The notes: generated by a model from the letters alone, not told the origin. A stretch of DNA of 64,000 nt from Elizabethkingia bruuniana (GCF_002024805.1 NZ_CP014337.1:2914001-2978000); one strand, 5' to 3'. Shown: positions 9,924-19,454, counted from the stretch's first letter. A program made the numbers and translations.

Positions 9924-12900
9924 ATGCATTTCAAAGTTTATATGCTAAAAAATACGCTTTCCAATTTTTTAAAAGTTTCAATCTTTGGAATTACACTACA
10001 GTCATGTGCCACATATACTGTACAAAAAGGGAAAAATATCGCCGAGATACCTGTACAGGATTCTTCTAAAGTTGCCCATCGGTTTTTCCTGATTGGTGAC
10101 GCCGGAAATGCAGACGAACCTCAGGCACAGAATACGCTAAACCTACTTCAGAAAAGGCTTAAAGAGGCCTCTCCTAACTCTACACTCTTATTTCTCGGAG
10201 ACAATATTTATCCTTTGGGAATGCCAGATGAAAAGGATCCGGGTTATGATCTGGCAAAGCTTAAACTGGAAAATCAGTTGAAAATAGCCAAAGACTACAA
10301 AGGAAATACAATTGTAATCCCCGGAAATCATGACTGGTATCATGGTCTGGATGGCCTAAAAGCTCAGGAAAAAGCAGTAGCGAAATACCTGGATGATAAA
10401 AAAGCTTTTCTGCCTAAGAAAGGTTGTCCTATAGATAAGGTAAAACTAAACAATGATCTTACCCTTATCACCATTGATAGTGAATGGTATCTTCAAAACT
10501 GGGATGAAAATCCGGGGATGAATGCAGATTGCAGCATAAAAACACGGGATGATTTTTTTGATGAATTCGAAAGCTTACTGAATAAAAATCAGAATAAACC
10601 TATTGTGGTAGCCCTACACCATCCTCTAATCAGTAGTGGCAGCCATGCCGGATATTTTTCATTAAAAAAGCAGCTTTATCCTATTGGAGATAAAGTTCCG
10701 CTTCCTGTTATAGGCTCATTTATCAATGTAGTTCGTGCGACATCCGGTATCAGTCCTCAGGATCTTAATAATGCAAGATATACAGCATTGGTAAAGCGAC
10801 TGAAAAGTCTTGCACAGGATAATCAGAATGTAATTTTTGTATCCGGTCACGACCATAATCTGCAATACCTTGAAGAAAGAAATATTCGTCAGATTATTAG
10901 CGGATCAGGTTCTAAAAACGAAGCAGCAAAAGCGACAACTCCGAAAGACTTTACTTTTGGTGGCAATGGTTATGCTGTTTTAGATATCAACCAGGATGGT
11001 AGTGCCAACGTATCTTATTATAGCACAGAAAATAATACAGAAAACTTCTTAACCCGGATTAAGGTTCTGGAAAACCTGCAGAGACCGGCTCCCGGAAAAT
11101 ATCCGGATACGTTTTCTGATTCAATAAAAACTTCAGTATATCCGGCAAAACTTACTCAAAAATCAAAAGTTTATACCTGGCTTTGGGGAGACCATTACAG
11201 GAAATATTACAGCATGCCTATAGAAGCCAAGGTTGCAACTCTGGATACGCTAAAAGGAGGGCTTAGCCCTGTCCGGGCTGGTGGCGGACACCAGTCTAAC
11301 TCGTTACGTCTTGTTGCGCCAAACAAACAGGAATATGCGATGAGAGGTGTAAAGAAAAGTGCTATCCGCTTTCTGAATGCTGTAGCATTTAAAAATGAAA
11401 GTTTTGGTCATGAACTGGAAGGAACTTTCGCCGAAAAATTCTTACTCGACTTTTATACAACAACACATCCGTATACTCCGTTTGCTGTAGGCAATCTTGC
11501 AGAAAGTATCAATGTCTTCCATTCGGACCCGTCACTTTATTATATCCCGAGACAGAAGGCATTGGGAGATTTCAATTACGACTATGGTGATGAACTCTAT
11601 ATGATAGAAGAACGATTCTCGGATAGCCCGGATGATCTTAAAATGCTGAATGGAGCTACCACAACGATGAATACTCTGGACATGATGAAGAATCTTCAAA
11701 AGTCCGAAAAGTATTCTGTGGATCAGCAGAGCTATATCCGTGCCCGTATTTTCGATATGCTTCTTGGCGATTGGGACAGACATTATGATCAATGGCGCTG
11801 GGCAGAATACAAAGAAGGAAACTCTTATGTGTATAAAGCCATTCCAAAAGACAGAGATCAGGCATTCAGTAAATACGACGGACTTTTATTTAAGTTCATT
11901 ATGCAGATGCCGCCATTACGCCACATGCAGAGTTTCAAAGAAGATATCCGAAATATAAAATGGTTAAACAGGGAACCTTATCCATTAGATCTGGCTTTCC
12001 TGAAAAATGCTACTGAAGAAGACTGGAAAAAAGAAGCAGAATACATACAGCAGAATATGACCGATGAGGTTATAGACAAAGCTTTCCATAATCTGCCAAA
12101 AGAAGTACAAGACGGCACCATAGAGCACATAAAGCAGAATCTGAAAATAAGAAGAGATAAAATGGCTCACTATGCTGCTGAATATTATAAAACCTTACAA
12201 AAGACGGTAATGATTACCGGTACCAACAAAGTTGACCGTTTTGTTATAAAGAAGGAAAAACATAAAGTTAGTGTTTTGCAATACCGTGTAAAAAAAGAAG
12301 AAAACGAACTAGTTTTCAAGCGGGAATATTCTAAGCACAATACGGATGAAATTTGGATTTATGGTCTGGATGATGATGATATATTTGACGTTTCCGGATC
12401 AGAAAGAACAGGAATAAAAATAAGGCTTATAGGCGGGCTTAATCATGATGTATACAACATTAAGGACGGAAGAAATGTTAAGTTGTATGATTTTAAATCT
12501 CAGAAAAACACGTATAACATTACCGGATATGTGGCAAAGCAAGTTAAGGATGATTACGATATTAACACCTATAACTTTGAAAAGCCTCAGTACAACTTCT
12601 GGGCCGGGTATCCTAGTATAGGGTACAACCCCGATGAAGGAGTTAAGGTCGGCGCTGTTGTAAACTACACGCATAATGGTTTCGATAGAGATCCTTACAC
12701 ATCCAGACACACTTTCAAAACTAATTATTCCTTTGCTACAAGCGGAATAGAGTTTATTTATAATGGTGTCTTTCCTAATGCTATCGGAAAATGGACACTG
12801 CATTTGGATGGGCGTTTTACTACTCCGGACTTCGCACAAAACTATTTTGGCTTTGGTAATAATACCGCTAATTATGATGATGACCTGGGCAGAAACTACA

Positions 12901-13637
12901 ACAGGGTAAACATACAGCAGCTACAGATAGCTCCTTCTATATCCAAAAAAAGCTTTATGGGATTCGTTCAGACATTTCAGTTAGGCTATGAAGATTACAA
13001 AGTGCATCATAATCAGAATCGTTTTATTACACAGTCTGGGCAGATTAATCCCGAAGTATTCGATAATCAGCAATTCTTAGGTGCAAAATATGGTTTCAGT
13101 TACGATCATAGTGACAATGCTGCTTTCCCAACTATGGCATTTGGCTTTGCTGTTTCAGCTGCATGGAGAATGAATATTGATAGTCCAAATCGTAACTTCA
13201 TGACTTATGATGCACGTCTGAATGTTACACACCGTATAGATGATGACGGGAAATTCGTTTTTGCAACCAAAATACAAGGCGTATATATTAATAACCGTTA
13301 TTTCGAATTTTTCCAGGGTGCAGACTTAGGCGGAAATAATGATTTAAGATCTTTCAGAAACAACAGATTTTTGGGTAATTCTTCATTATTTCAGAGTAAT
13401 GATATCCGTTGGAACTTCGGAAGAGTACGAAATCGGGTAATCCCGGTAAATTTTGGTATCTTAGCCGGCTATGACTACGGGCGTGTATGGATGGATGGTG
13501 AATATTCCAGAAAATGGCATCAGTCTGTAGGTGGCGGGATATGGATAAGTATTCTCGAAGCTTTCTCTGCACGAGCTACTTATTTTACAGGAAGCGATGG
13601 TGGAAGGTTTTCTGCAGGCATAGGAATGAGATTCTAA
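9924..13637 (+). CDS. Metallophosphoesterase / kinase-like / outer-membrane barrel fusion lipoprotein
   Basis: The 1237-residue protein has a lipoprotein leader (LQSC, Cys28). An ATG at 9942 would give a tidier leader starting MLKNTLSNF. Residues ~54-330 are a calcineurin-type metallophosphoesterase with its metal motifs: GDAGN (58-62), GDN (92-94), GNHD (134-137), HH (~230) and GHDH (~308). A middle region has kinase-like marks: a glycine-rich AGGGHQSNSL near 452, YAMRGVKK near 473, GDWDRHYDQW (615-624) and DRDQAF (643-648). The order resembles FAM20/HipA-type atypical kinases. From ~890 to the end it is beta-rich and finishes in Phe, as in BamA/TamA-type barrels. A surface or periplasmic phosphate-ester hydrolase is likely, but the substrate is unknown. 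The kinase idea is inference. Confidence 0.85.
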   Translation: MHFKVYMLKNTLSNFLKVSIFGITLQSCATYTVQKGKNIAEIPVQDSSKVAHRFFLIGDAGNADEPQAQNTLNLLQKRLKEASPNSTLLFLGDNIYPLGMPDEKDPGYDLAKLKLENQLKIAKDYKGNTIVIPGNHDWYHGLDGLKAQEKAVAKYLDDKKAFLPKKGCPIDKVKLNNDLTLITIDSEWYLQNWDENPGMNADCSIKTRDDFFDEFESLLNKNQNKPIVVALHHPLISSGSHAGYFSLKKQLYPIGDKVPLPVIGSFINVVRATSGISPQDLNNARYTALVKRLKSLAQDNQNVIFVSGHDHNLQYLEERNIRQIISGSGSKNEAAKATTPKDFTFGGNGYAVLDINQDGSANVSYYSTENNTENFLTRIKVLENLQRPAPGKYPDTFSDSIKTSVYPAKLTQKSKVYTWLWGDHYRKYYSMPIEAKVATLDTLKGGLSPVRAGGGHQSNSLRLVAPNKQEYAMRGVKKSAIRFLNAVAFKNESFGHELEGTFAEKFLLDFYTTTHPYTPFAVGNLAESINVFHSDPSLYYIPRQKALGDFNYDYGDELYMIEERFSDSPDDLKMLNGATTTMNTLDMMKNLQKSEKYSVDQQSYIRARIFDMLLGDWDRHYDQWRWAEYKEGNSYVYKAIPKDRDQAFSKYDGLLFKFIMQMPPLRHMQSFKEDIRNIKWLNREPYPLDLAFLKNATEEDWKKEAEYIQQNMTDEVIDKAFHNLPKEVQDGTIEHIKQNLKIRRDKMAHYAAEYYKTLQKTVMITGTNKVDRFVIKKEKHKVSVLQYRVKKEENELVFKREYSKHNTDEIWIYGLDDDDIFDVSGSERTGIKIRLIGGLNHDVYNIKDGRNVKLYDFKSQKNTYNITGYVAKQVKDDYDINTYNFEKPQYNFWAGYPSIGYNPDEGVKVGAVVNYTHNGFDRDPYTSRHTFKTNYSFATSGIEFIYNGVFPNAIGKWTLHLDGRFTTPDFAQNYFGFGNNTANYDDDLGRNYNRVNIQQLQIAPSISKKSFMGFVQTFQLGYEDYKVHHNQNRFITQSGQINPEVFDNQQFLGAKYGFSYDHSDNAAFPTMAFGFAVSAAWRMNIDSPNRNFMTYDARLNVTHRIDDDGKFVFATKIQGVYINNRYFEFFQGADLGGNNDLRSFRNNRFLGNSSLFQSNDIRWNFGRVRNRVIPVNFGILAGYDYGRVWMDGEYSRKWHQSVGGGIWISILEAFSARATYFTGSDGGRFSAGIGMRF

Positions 13638-13660
13638 AAATGTAAAGCTGTAATATTAAA

Positions 13661-14167
13661 ATGAGGATTGATTCTGGTCCGGTTAATTATTTTCTGAGGG
13701 CATATTTTCAGTATGCATTGATTCCTATAGTGATCATAAGCATTATCAGCTATATTGTACGGGAAAAAGAACAATACCCACCATTTTTTTATGCTATCAT
13801 TTTTACTCTTATACCAACCATATTCCTGATTATTTCTTTTCATGAATATCTTTCTATAAAAAGAAAGTCAAAAATATCAGCACTATTTATAAGAGAAGGA
13901 GAGCTCTATATAAATAATGAAAAAAAGCTGCCATTGGCAGAAATAACGTCAATTACTCCATTATATTACAACCCATTAATCGGTAAAGTAATGATCCATT
14001 TTTTCGAGATAAAAACCAGTAATGAAGTTTTTTATTTCTTTGATCAACCACGTTTTATGTGGAATATTATGACTTCTCTTTCTGTGAAAAAACTTAAAAA
14101 AATATTTCCCGAACTTCAGTCTGTAATTCAGGAAGAAATAACTATTAGAAAACTCCCGAATATTTAA
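13661..14167 (+). CDS. Small membrane protein with a PH-like C-terminal domain
   Basis: The 168-residue product has two hydrophobic helices near residues 14-34 and 41-62. A cytosolic part of about 100 residues follows, with alternating strands and a C-terminal amphipathic helix. This layout is typical of small bacterial PH-domain membrane proteins (for example LYINNEKKLPLAEITSI, then a helix). No catalytic motif is visible. It starts 23 bases after the large metallophosphoesterase gene and may be co-transcribed with it. Function unknown. Confidence 0.7.
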   Translation: MRIDSGPVNYFLRAYFQYALIPIVIISIISYIVREKEQYPPFFYAIIFTLIPTIFLIISFHEYLSIKRKSKISALFIREGELYINNEKKLPLAEITSITPLYYNPLIGKVMIHFFEIKTSNEVFYFFDQPRFMWNIMTSLSVKKLKKIFPELQSVIQEEITIRKLPNI

Positions 14168-14177
14168 TCCGGGAGTT
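14151..14177 (+). terminator. Hairpin overlapping the stop codon at 14165
   Basis: AACTCCCG (14151-14158) and CGGGAGTT (14170-14177) form an 8-base stem with an 11-base loop that contains the TAA stop. There is no strong T-run after it, so as a terminator it is weak. It sits between convergent genes. Confidence 0.45.
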
Positions 14178-14209
14178 CAATATATGATCATATTATATAT
14201 TCAGAAGAT

Positions 14210-15094
14210 CTACTTCAGTTCCATCGAATAAAGTATGCCTTCATCTTTATAGTTTCTTTCCTCCCCAATATACAGTATTGTATCGGTTGCAAAACAAATT
14301 CCTTCTTTTTGGGAGTTACTCTGCAAATCTATTTGGGTCATTTTAGCATTTGTAAAGTTATCTCCTTCAAAATTTTCCAGAATAAAGACATTTTTATGTG
14401 TTATTAATGCTATTTTTTTCCCGTTCGGGCTTATATCCGCTCCTGTAACAGCCCCGTCATGATATTTCTCCGGCAACTTTAGTTTTCCGACTAGCTGGGC
14501 TTTGAATTCACCCGGTTTATTTGGAATCTTATACACCAGCGATGTACCATCAGATTTTTTACTTCTGTTTTTAGTAAAAAGATAAAAGTAGCCTTCATGT
14601 TCTATAAAAGCTTCACAGTCGAATAATAAATTTTTCTTTTTAGGCGGAAATTCTGTCTGCTCAGGATACGAAAATTTTGTCGTTTGCAAAACTGGCGTGC
14701 TGTTTTCTTTACCGATTTTTACTTTATAGATTGCTAAATTTTTGCGGTCATTATCATTGTTTCCAAAATCACCAATATAGGTGAAACCATTTTTATCCTG
14801 TGTAATATCTTCCCAGTCATTGTTCTCTACCCCTTCAATGGTAATAGTCCGGGTATTGTTTCCAGTCATATCTATAGCAAAAATCACATTGCTGTTCCCC
14901 TGGTCTTCATGAACGTAAAATTCCTTACCATCCGGAGATATTTGTATTCCGGAAACTTCTTTTATTTTCTTAGGAAATCTAAATACTGTATGTAAAGGTC
15001 CAAAGCTTTCTGATGTGCTTTGAGTTTCTTGCGCCTTTGGGGTACAAAAAATAAGACTAAAAAGTAGAGGTGTATATAGTAATTTACGTAGCAT
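14210..15094 (-). CDS. Secreted beta-propeller-like protein
   Basis: The 294-residue protein starts with a short hydrophobic leader ending near LIFCTPKAQ. That could be a lipobox (Cys17) or a type I signal peptide. The remainder shows repeated blade-like units such as ISPDGKEFYVHEDQG, TYIGDFGNNDNDR, ADISPNGKKIALIT and TILYIGEERNYKDEG. This is the pattern of SMP-30/NHL/SdiA-regulated-type six-bladed propellers. Acidic residues in the DFGNND segment could bind calcium. It stands alone, convergent with the small membrane protein at 13661. The activity is unknown; lactonase or esterase function would be a guess. Confidence 0.7.
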   Translation of the reverse strand: MLRKLLYTPLLFSLIFCTPKAQETQSTSESFGPLHTVFRFPKKIKEVSGIQISPDGKEFYVHEDQGNSNVIFAIDMTGNNTRTITIEGVENNDWEDITQDKNGFTYIGDFGNNDNDRKNLAIYKVKIGKENSTPVLQTTKFSYPEQTEFPPKKKNLLFDCEAFIEHEGYFYLFTKNRSKKSDGTSLVYKIPNKPGEFKAQLVGKLKLPEKYHDGAVTGADISPNGKKIALITHKNVFILENFEGDNFTNAKMTQIDLQSNSQKEGICFATDTILYIGEERNYKDEGILYSMELK

Positions 15095-15155
15095 AACTCG
15101 TTATTTATAAACAAATGTAAGTATTTTCTGCAGCAATGATCACGCCAACAGAGAA

Positions 15156-15186
15156 TAAAAAAAGCTGAATAAGATTCAGCTTTTTA
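15156..15186 (-). terminator. Intrinsic terminator of the CocE/NonD hydrolase gene
   Basis: On the minus strand the stem AAAAAGCTGAAT / ATTCAGCTTTTT with a 3-base loop is followed by a T-run, directly after the stop at 15194. Confidence 0.88.
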
Positions 15187-15193
15187 AAAGTTT

Positions 15194-17053
15194 TTATTTT
15201 TCTTTCAGAACATTTACTTCTACAGAAGTCGGGTTATTCACATCATGGAAAATCCGATGCGTTGCCTTCTGAAAATCAGATGAAGTAGCTTCATAAATAT
15301 TCATAAATTTCTGTGGGTTACGGTCTGCCAATGGGAACCATGAATTTTGTACCTGAATCATAATGCGGTGTCCTTTTTTGAAGGTATGTGCAATATCCGG
15401 CATTTCATAATTTACCTTCGTAACAAATCCCGGCTGGAAGGCTTCAGGTTTATCAAATCCATTTCTGTACTTTCCTCTCATAATTTCACCTCTTACCAAC
15501 ATCTGATATCCGGCCATTGTTTTTCCGTTGAAATCAGCTTCCGTTTCCGGATAAACATCAATAACCTTTACGACATAATCGGCATCTGTTCCGGTAGTCG
15601 ACACAAATAAATGGTTGATAACCGGCCCTGTTAATGTAATATCTTCCTGCAATGCATCTGTCTGATATACCATAACATCGGGTCTCTTGGAAGCAAAACG
15701 TTGATCATCTATCATATATTCACGGGTTCTGCTGGTTTGCACTCCGTCCTGATGAGGTACCGGTTTATTCGGGTCACTAACATATTCGTCCCACGAATCT
15801 GTTCTTTGTACCTTATCGAAACTCAGTTTACCATTCGGCTGGAAGTAAAGCTGTTTTGTCTCTGTATTCTTCGGCGGCCATGTATCAAAAGTTTTCCATT
15901 GGTTGCTTCCTGTAATAAAAATATTGGCCTCTCCGCCTTTGAATTGCCCCTTTCCTTTCAAATAATAATTGAAGAACGGAAGTTCAAGATTTTGCTGATA
16001 ATCTATACTTGTCGGATGATCAAATTTAATATCTCCGAATTGTTTACCATCTCCTCTCACCCATCCGCCATGAAACCACGGACCAGCAACTAGAATGTTA
16101 TTGGCTTTAGGGTTTTGCTTTTCAATAGCTTTATAGGTTTCGAAAGTTCCGTAAGCATCCTCAGCATCAAAGAATCCACCAACAACCATTACAGCAGGTT
16201 TCACCTGTGTAAGGTGAGGTAATATATTGCGATCTTTCCAGAACTGATCATAGTCCGGGTGTGCATACATATCATTAAAGAACTTAATATTAGTTCCCAT
16301 ATATTTATCTTTCAGTTCCTTATTAGATCCTGCTTCTAAAAAGAACTTATACATTTCTTTAGCTGGCGGTATAAAACGCTTAGGTCCTTTATCTGGTGTG
16401 ATTGGTTCTGGTCTTGGTACTCCAAAAGAAGTCATAAACATGAATGCATCGTTCAGGAACATAGCGCCCTTATGATGAAAATCGTCACCCAAATACCAGT
16501 TGGTAACTGGAGCCTGTGGCGAAACAGCTTTTAATGTTGGGTGAGAATTAACCAACGTTGTTGTAGAATAAAATCCTGGGTAAGAAATACCATATACTCC
16601 GGCTTTCTGATTATAGTTCTTCAGATTTTTAGAAAGCCATTCCAATGTATCGTAAGTATCTGTGCTTTCATCTATACCTTTCTGTCCTGGTTTTAATGCT
16701 GGACGCACATCTTCAAATTCTCCTTCACTCATCCACTTACCACGAACATCCTGATAAACAAAAATAAATCCTTCACGCATTTCTGCCGGAAAATTCCCTA
16801 AGGACATTTTATATTTATCCTCTCCGTATGGTGCTACAGTATAAGGTGTACGATTAAGTAATACCGGATATTTCTGTTTCTGATCTTTAGGCATATAGAT
16901 TGCTGTAAACAGCTTTTTCCCATCCCTCATCGGAATTAATTTTTCAACTTTCGTATAGTTTTCCCGAACGTAAATAGAGTCTTCTTTCCGGGATTGTGAG
17001 AACACCATAGCAGTGCTGACCATAGCAATGGCCAAAAGGAATTGTTTCTTCAT
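15194..17053 (-). CDS. Secreted CocE/NonD (X-Pro dipeptidyl-peptidase-type) alpha/beta hydrolase
   Basis: This 619-residue exported hydrolase has a signal peptide ending near MVFSQS. The S15/CocE signatures are clear: PMRDGKKLFTAIYMPKD at the start of the catalytic domain, the nucleophile elbow GISYPG (Ser about 154), the conserved YQDVRGKWMSEGEF, and PGFVTKVNYEMPDIAHTFKKG in the C-terminal jelly-roll domain. The family includes X-Pro dipeptidyl peptidases, cocaine esterase and alpha-amino-acid ester hydrolases/acyltransferases. Relatives in this part of the Bacteroidota, for example Empedobacter, have been studied as amino-acid ester acyltransferases, so that activity is a fair hypothesis. 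It has its own -7 box (17104-17111) and its own terminator. Confidence 0.88.
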   Translation of the reverse strand: MKKQFLLAIAMVSTAMVFSQSRKEDSIYVRENYTKVEKLIPMRDGKKLFTAIYMPKDQKQKYPVLLNRTPYTVAPYGEDKYKMSLGNFPAEMREGFIFVYQDVRGKWMSEGEFEDVRPALKPGQKGIDESTDTYDTLEWLSKNLKNYNQKAGVYGISYPGFYSTTTLVNSHPTLKAVSPQAPVTNWYLGDDFHHKGAMFLNDAFMFMTSFGVPRPEPITPDKGPKRFIPPAKEMYKFFLEAGSNKELKDKYMGTNIKFFNDMYAHPDYDQFWKDRNILPHLTQVKPAVMVVGGFFDAEDAYGTFETYKAIEKQNPKANNILVAGPWFHGGWVRGDGKQFGDIKFDHPTSIDYQQNLELPFFNYYLKGKGQFKGGEANIFITGSNQWKTFDTWPPKNTETKQLYFQPNGKLSFDKVQRTDSWDEYVSDPNKPVPHQDGVQTSRTREYMIDDQRFASKRPDVMVYQTDALQEDITLTGPVINHLFVSTTGTDADYVVKVIDVYPETEADFNGKTMAGYQMLVRGEIMRGKYRNGFDKPEAFQPGFVTKVNYEMPDIAHTFKKGHRIMIQVQNSWFPLADRNPQKFMNIYEATSSDFQKATHRIFHDVNNPTSVEVNVLKEK

Positions 17054-17103
17054 GTTAATTTAGTTTTCTTACCTAGTATAGTAATAATGCTGTAAAAGCC
17101 TAC

Positions 17104-17111
17104 CAAATTTA
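17104..17111 (-). promoter_or_regulatory. -7 promoter box of the CocE/NonD hydrolase gene
   Basis: The minus strand reads TAAATTTG, an exact TAnnTTTG match about 50 bases before the start codon at 17053. No clear -33 TTG is seen. Confidence 0.5.
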
Positions 17112-17125
17112 CATAATTTAAAAAG

Positions 17126-17155
17126 AAATAAGCCGGTGTTATACCGGCTTATTTT
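17126..17155 (-). terminator. Terminator of the serine hydrolase gene at 17157
   Basis: AAATAAGCCGGT / ACCGGCTTATTT is a strong G/C-centred stem with T-rich flanks on both strands. It directly follows the stop codon at 17157. Confidence 0.88.
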
Positions 17156-17156
17156 A

Positions 17157-18527
17157 TTATATTTTTTTGATTCCCTCTTCATTCATATTATGTGCAGGCT
17201 GTGACATATTGCATTTTATACTGCCATCATCCATAATTTTAAATTCATAAAAAACATCGGGGCTAAAATCTCTGACTTTAAATTTGTTAGTACTGATAGC
17301 CTCTAATTCTAACCTCACCTGGGGATTCAAGGGTACATACAATTTATTATTCTCAAAAAATACCTCAAATGTTTTGCTGTTCTTCTTAATATATTTTCCG
17401 GCATATTTTTGTAGTGTGGCAATATCTACTTTAACAGATCTTATATCATACAGAATATTTCTTAACTGTCTCACTGGTGAAGATGTAGCTTCCGAATTAT
17501 TATTTTGCAGCATGATAATCGTTTTATCATGATCCAAATCTCTTTCAATATAAGTGATATAGCCAGCCCAGCCACCGGAATGATTTGCTATTTTCCCAAC
17601 CGGATCTTTCGTATCAACACCCCAGCCATAGCCATACCGAGTATCTTTATTATCTTTAGTAACTATGGAACTAAAAATAAGATCTTTATCTTTCTGATTA
17701 ACCAGTTTATCTCCATACAAAGCCCTGTCCCATTTCAGCAAGTCACCCGTTGTAGAATTCACCATGCCATCCCCTACAATACCATCCAGATAATAAGTAT
17801 AATATTCCTTTCCCAGATCATCCAATAATTTTTTATTTCCAAGGCTGTCTACAACATAACCTAAAGCGTAATTGGAGATGCTTTCTGGTTTATACCGGCT
17901 TCTATAAACCCTGGTATTAGCCATCCCAAGAGGTTTGAATATTTTTTTGCTCAAGTAATCACCATAAGACTGCTTTGAAACCTTCTCGATAATTAATCCT
18001 AATAAAGCATATCCTGTATTACTGTACTCATATTTATCTCCTGGCGCAAATAAAAGCTCAGGTTTATATTTTGCCAGCATCTCTACGATATCTTTATTTG
18101 TTGCAAACTTCTTCTTATCCCAGTTTTTATCAAATAATTCCATATAATCTGGCAGTCCGGACGTATGATGAAGCAAATTATCTATGGTAATAAGTTTGTA
18201 AAAGCCTAATTCCGGAAAATATTTAGTGAGGGGATCATTGTAGCTAAGTTTACCATCTTTCTCCAATTGGACAATTCCCATTGCCGTAAATTGTTTTGAA
18301 ACCGATGCCAATTCGAAAACTGTATTTTTATCCAGTTTCTGCTTTGTCTTTTCATTAGCCAGCCCAAAGCTCTTTTCATATATCACTTTCCCTTTTTCAG
18401 CAATAAGGACATTTCCATTAAATTCTTTGGCTGCATATAATGAAGTAAAGAGGCTGTCCAGCTTCTTTTCCTTTTGTCCATAGACAATGCTAGAGACAGC
18501 TATAAAAAGGATTATAACTTTTTTCAT
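17157..18527 (-). CDS. Exported serine hydrolase of the beta-lactamase/penicillin-binding-protein-like family
   Basis: The 456-residue protein has a signal peptide ending near SIVYGQ. The three active-site motifs of class C-like serine hydrolases are present: SVSK (SxxK nucleophile), YSN (YxN) and HSGG in the KTG position. A beta-rich C-terminal domain follows from about residue 360. Such proteins are esterases, D-aminopeptidases or peptidoglycan-acting enzymes more often than true beta-lactamases. It is not one of the named Elizabethkingia beta-lactamases. An exact TAnnTTTG box on the minus strand at 18564-18571 probably drives it. Confidence 0.85.
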   Translation of the reverse strand: MKKVIILFIAVSSIVYGQKEKKLDSLFTSLYAAKEFNGNVLIAEKGKVIYEKSFGLANEKTKQKLDKNTVFELASVSKQFTAMGIVQLEKDGKLSYNDPLTKYFPELGFYKLITIDNLLHHTSGLPDYMELFDKNWDKKKFATNKDIVEMLAKYKPELLFAPGDKYEYSNTGYALLGLIIEKVSKQSYGDYLSKKIFKPLGMANTRVYRSRYKPESISNYALGYVVDSLGNKKLLDDLGKEYYTYYLDGIVGDGMVNSTTGDLLKWDRALYGDKLVNQKDKDLIFSSIVTKDNKDTRYGYGWGVDTKDPVGKIANHSGGWAGYITYIERDLDHDKTIIMLQNNNSEATSSPVRQLRNILYDIRSVKVDIATLQKYAGKYIKKNSKTFEVFFENNKLYVPLNPQVRLELEAISTNKFKVRDFSPDVFYEFKIMDDGSIKCNMSQPAHNMNEEGIKKI

Positions 18528-18563
18528 AATCAGTATTTCTATATTTGGTGAATCAATATTCTA

Positions 18564-18571
18564 CAAATATA
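18564..18571 (-). promoter_or_regulatory. -7 promoter box of the serine hydrolase at 17157-18527
   Basis: The minus strand reads TATATTTG, an exact -7 consensus 36 bases before the start codon. It lies in the short gap after mazG. Confidence 0.5.
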
Positions 18572-18580
18572 GAAATATAA

Positions 18581-19363
18581 TTAATACTCCAGTTTTTTCT
18601 TTACTTCATTCCAAAGCTGATCCATTTCCTCCAGACTCATTTCTGAAAGGACAAGATTCCTTTCGTGAGCCAGCTCTTCCATAGCCTTGAAACGGGAAAT
18701 AAACTTTTGATTGGTACGTTCTAGTGCTGTATCTGCGTTTACACCGGCAATACGGGAATAATTGATAATAGAAAAAATAAGATCTCCCAGTTCTGCTTCC
18801 TTCTTATCTGCATCTGTTTCCGCATGAAATTCATAAAGTTCTTCTTCAACTTTCTTCCAGGCCTCTTCTGCCGTAGGGAAATCAAAACCTATTCCTTTTA
18901 CTTTATCCTGAATGCGGTAAGCTTTGATCATTGGAGGCAAACCGTTGGGAACACCCGACAAAATAGATTTATTCCCTTCTTTCAGTTTCAATTTCTCCCA
19001 ATTCTGCTTTACTTCTTCTTCATCTTTAACTTCGGTATCTCCGTAAATATGCGGATGGCGGAAAATAAGTTTTTCATTCAGACTATTGATTACATCCGCA
19101 ATATCAAAACTCTGTTTTTCCGATCCTATTTTTGCGTAAAAAACTAAATGCAGCAATACATCTCCCAGTTCTTTCTTTATTTCCAGCAGATCTTCTTCCA
19201 GCAAAGCATCCGAAAGTTCATAAACCTCTTCCAATGTCAGATGGCGCAAAGACTGAAGGGTCTGTTTTTGGTCCCATGGGCATTTCTCGCGTAGATCATC
19301 CATAATATCCAGAAGTCGGCCAAATGCTTCCAGTTTTTCAGCTCTTGTATTCATATTTATCAA
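18581..19363 (-). CDS. mazG: Nucleoside triphosphate pyrophosphohydrolase MazG
   Basis: MazG hydrolyses (d)NTPs to monophosphate and pyrophosphate, a house-cleaning role in the cytosol. The 260-residue protein has the two tandem MazG domains. The first carries CPWDQKQTLQSLRHLTLEE and then EELGD-like metal ligands (EIKKELGDVLLHLVF). The second repeats the pattern as EEELYEF and EAELGDLIFSIINYSR. Length and layout match the E. coli enzyme. It lies downstream of ruvX, def and DUF5606 on the same strand. A terminator and its own -7 box (19377-19384) separate it from them. Confidence 0.95.
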   Translation of the reverse strand: MINMNTRAEKLEAFGRLLDIMDDLREKCPWDQKQTLQSLRHLTLEEVYELSDALLEEDLLEIKKELGDVLLHLVFYAKIGSEKQSFDIADVINSLNEKLIFRHPHIYGDTEVKDEEEVKQNWEKLKLKEGNKSILSGVPNGLPPMIKAYRIQDKVKGIGFDFPTAEEAWKKVEEELYEFHAETDADKKEAELGDLIFSIINYSRIAGVNADTALERTNQKFISRFKAMEELAHERNLVLSEMSLEEMDQLWNEVKKKLEY

Positions 19364-19376
19364 TTTTCGGGAGAGA

Positions 19377-19384
19377 CAAAGTTA
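19377..19384 (-). promoter_or_regulatory. -7 promoter box of mazG
   Basis: The minus strand reads TAACTTTG, an exact consensus 13 bases before the mazG ATG. A TTG-like element is present but only 14 bases further up, shorter than the usual spacing. Confidence 0.5.
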
Positions 19385-19403
19385 ATTTAATCTTACTGCA
19401 ATA

Positions 19404-19436
19404 AAAAACTCTGCCCGATAAGAGCAGAGTTTTTTT
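19404..19436 (-). terminator. Terminator after the DUF5606 gene
   Basis: AAAAACTCTGC / GCAGAGTTTTT with a 9-base loop and a T-run on each side. It ends the ruvX-def-DUF5606 transcript before mazG. Confidence 0.88.
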
Positions 19437-19454
19437 ATGGTGTGACTGAAGATA

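Noticed and set aside
12399-12839. Long open frame on the minus strand inside the large metallophosphoesterase gene
   Set aside because: It is antisense to a clearly conserved protein and has no recognisable domain or start signal.
6413-13637. Complete Pycsar or other named antiphage system
   Set aside because: No nucleotide cyclase, TIR or nuclease partner is adjacent, and the neighbouring genes are on opposite strands and not an operon.
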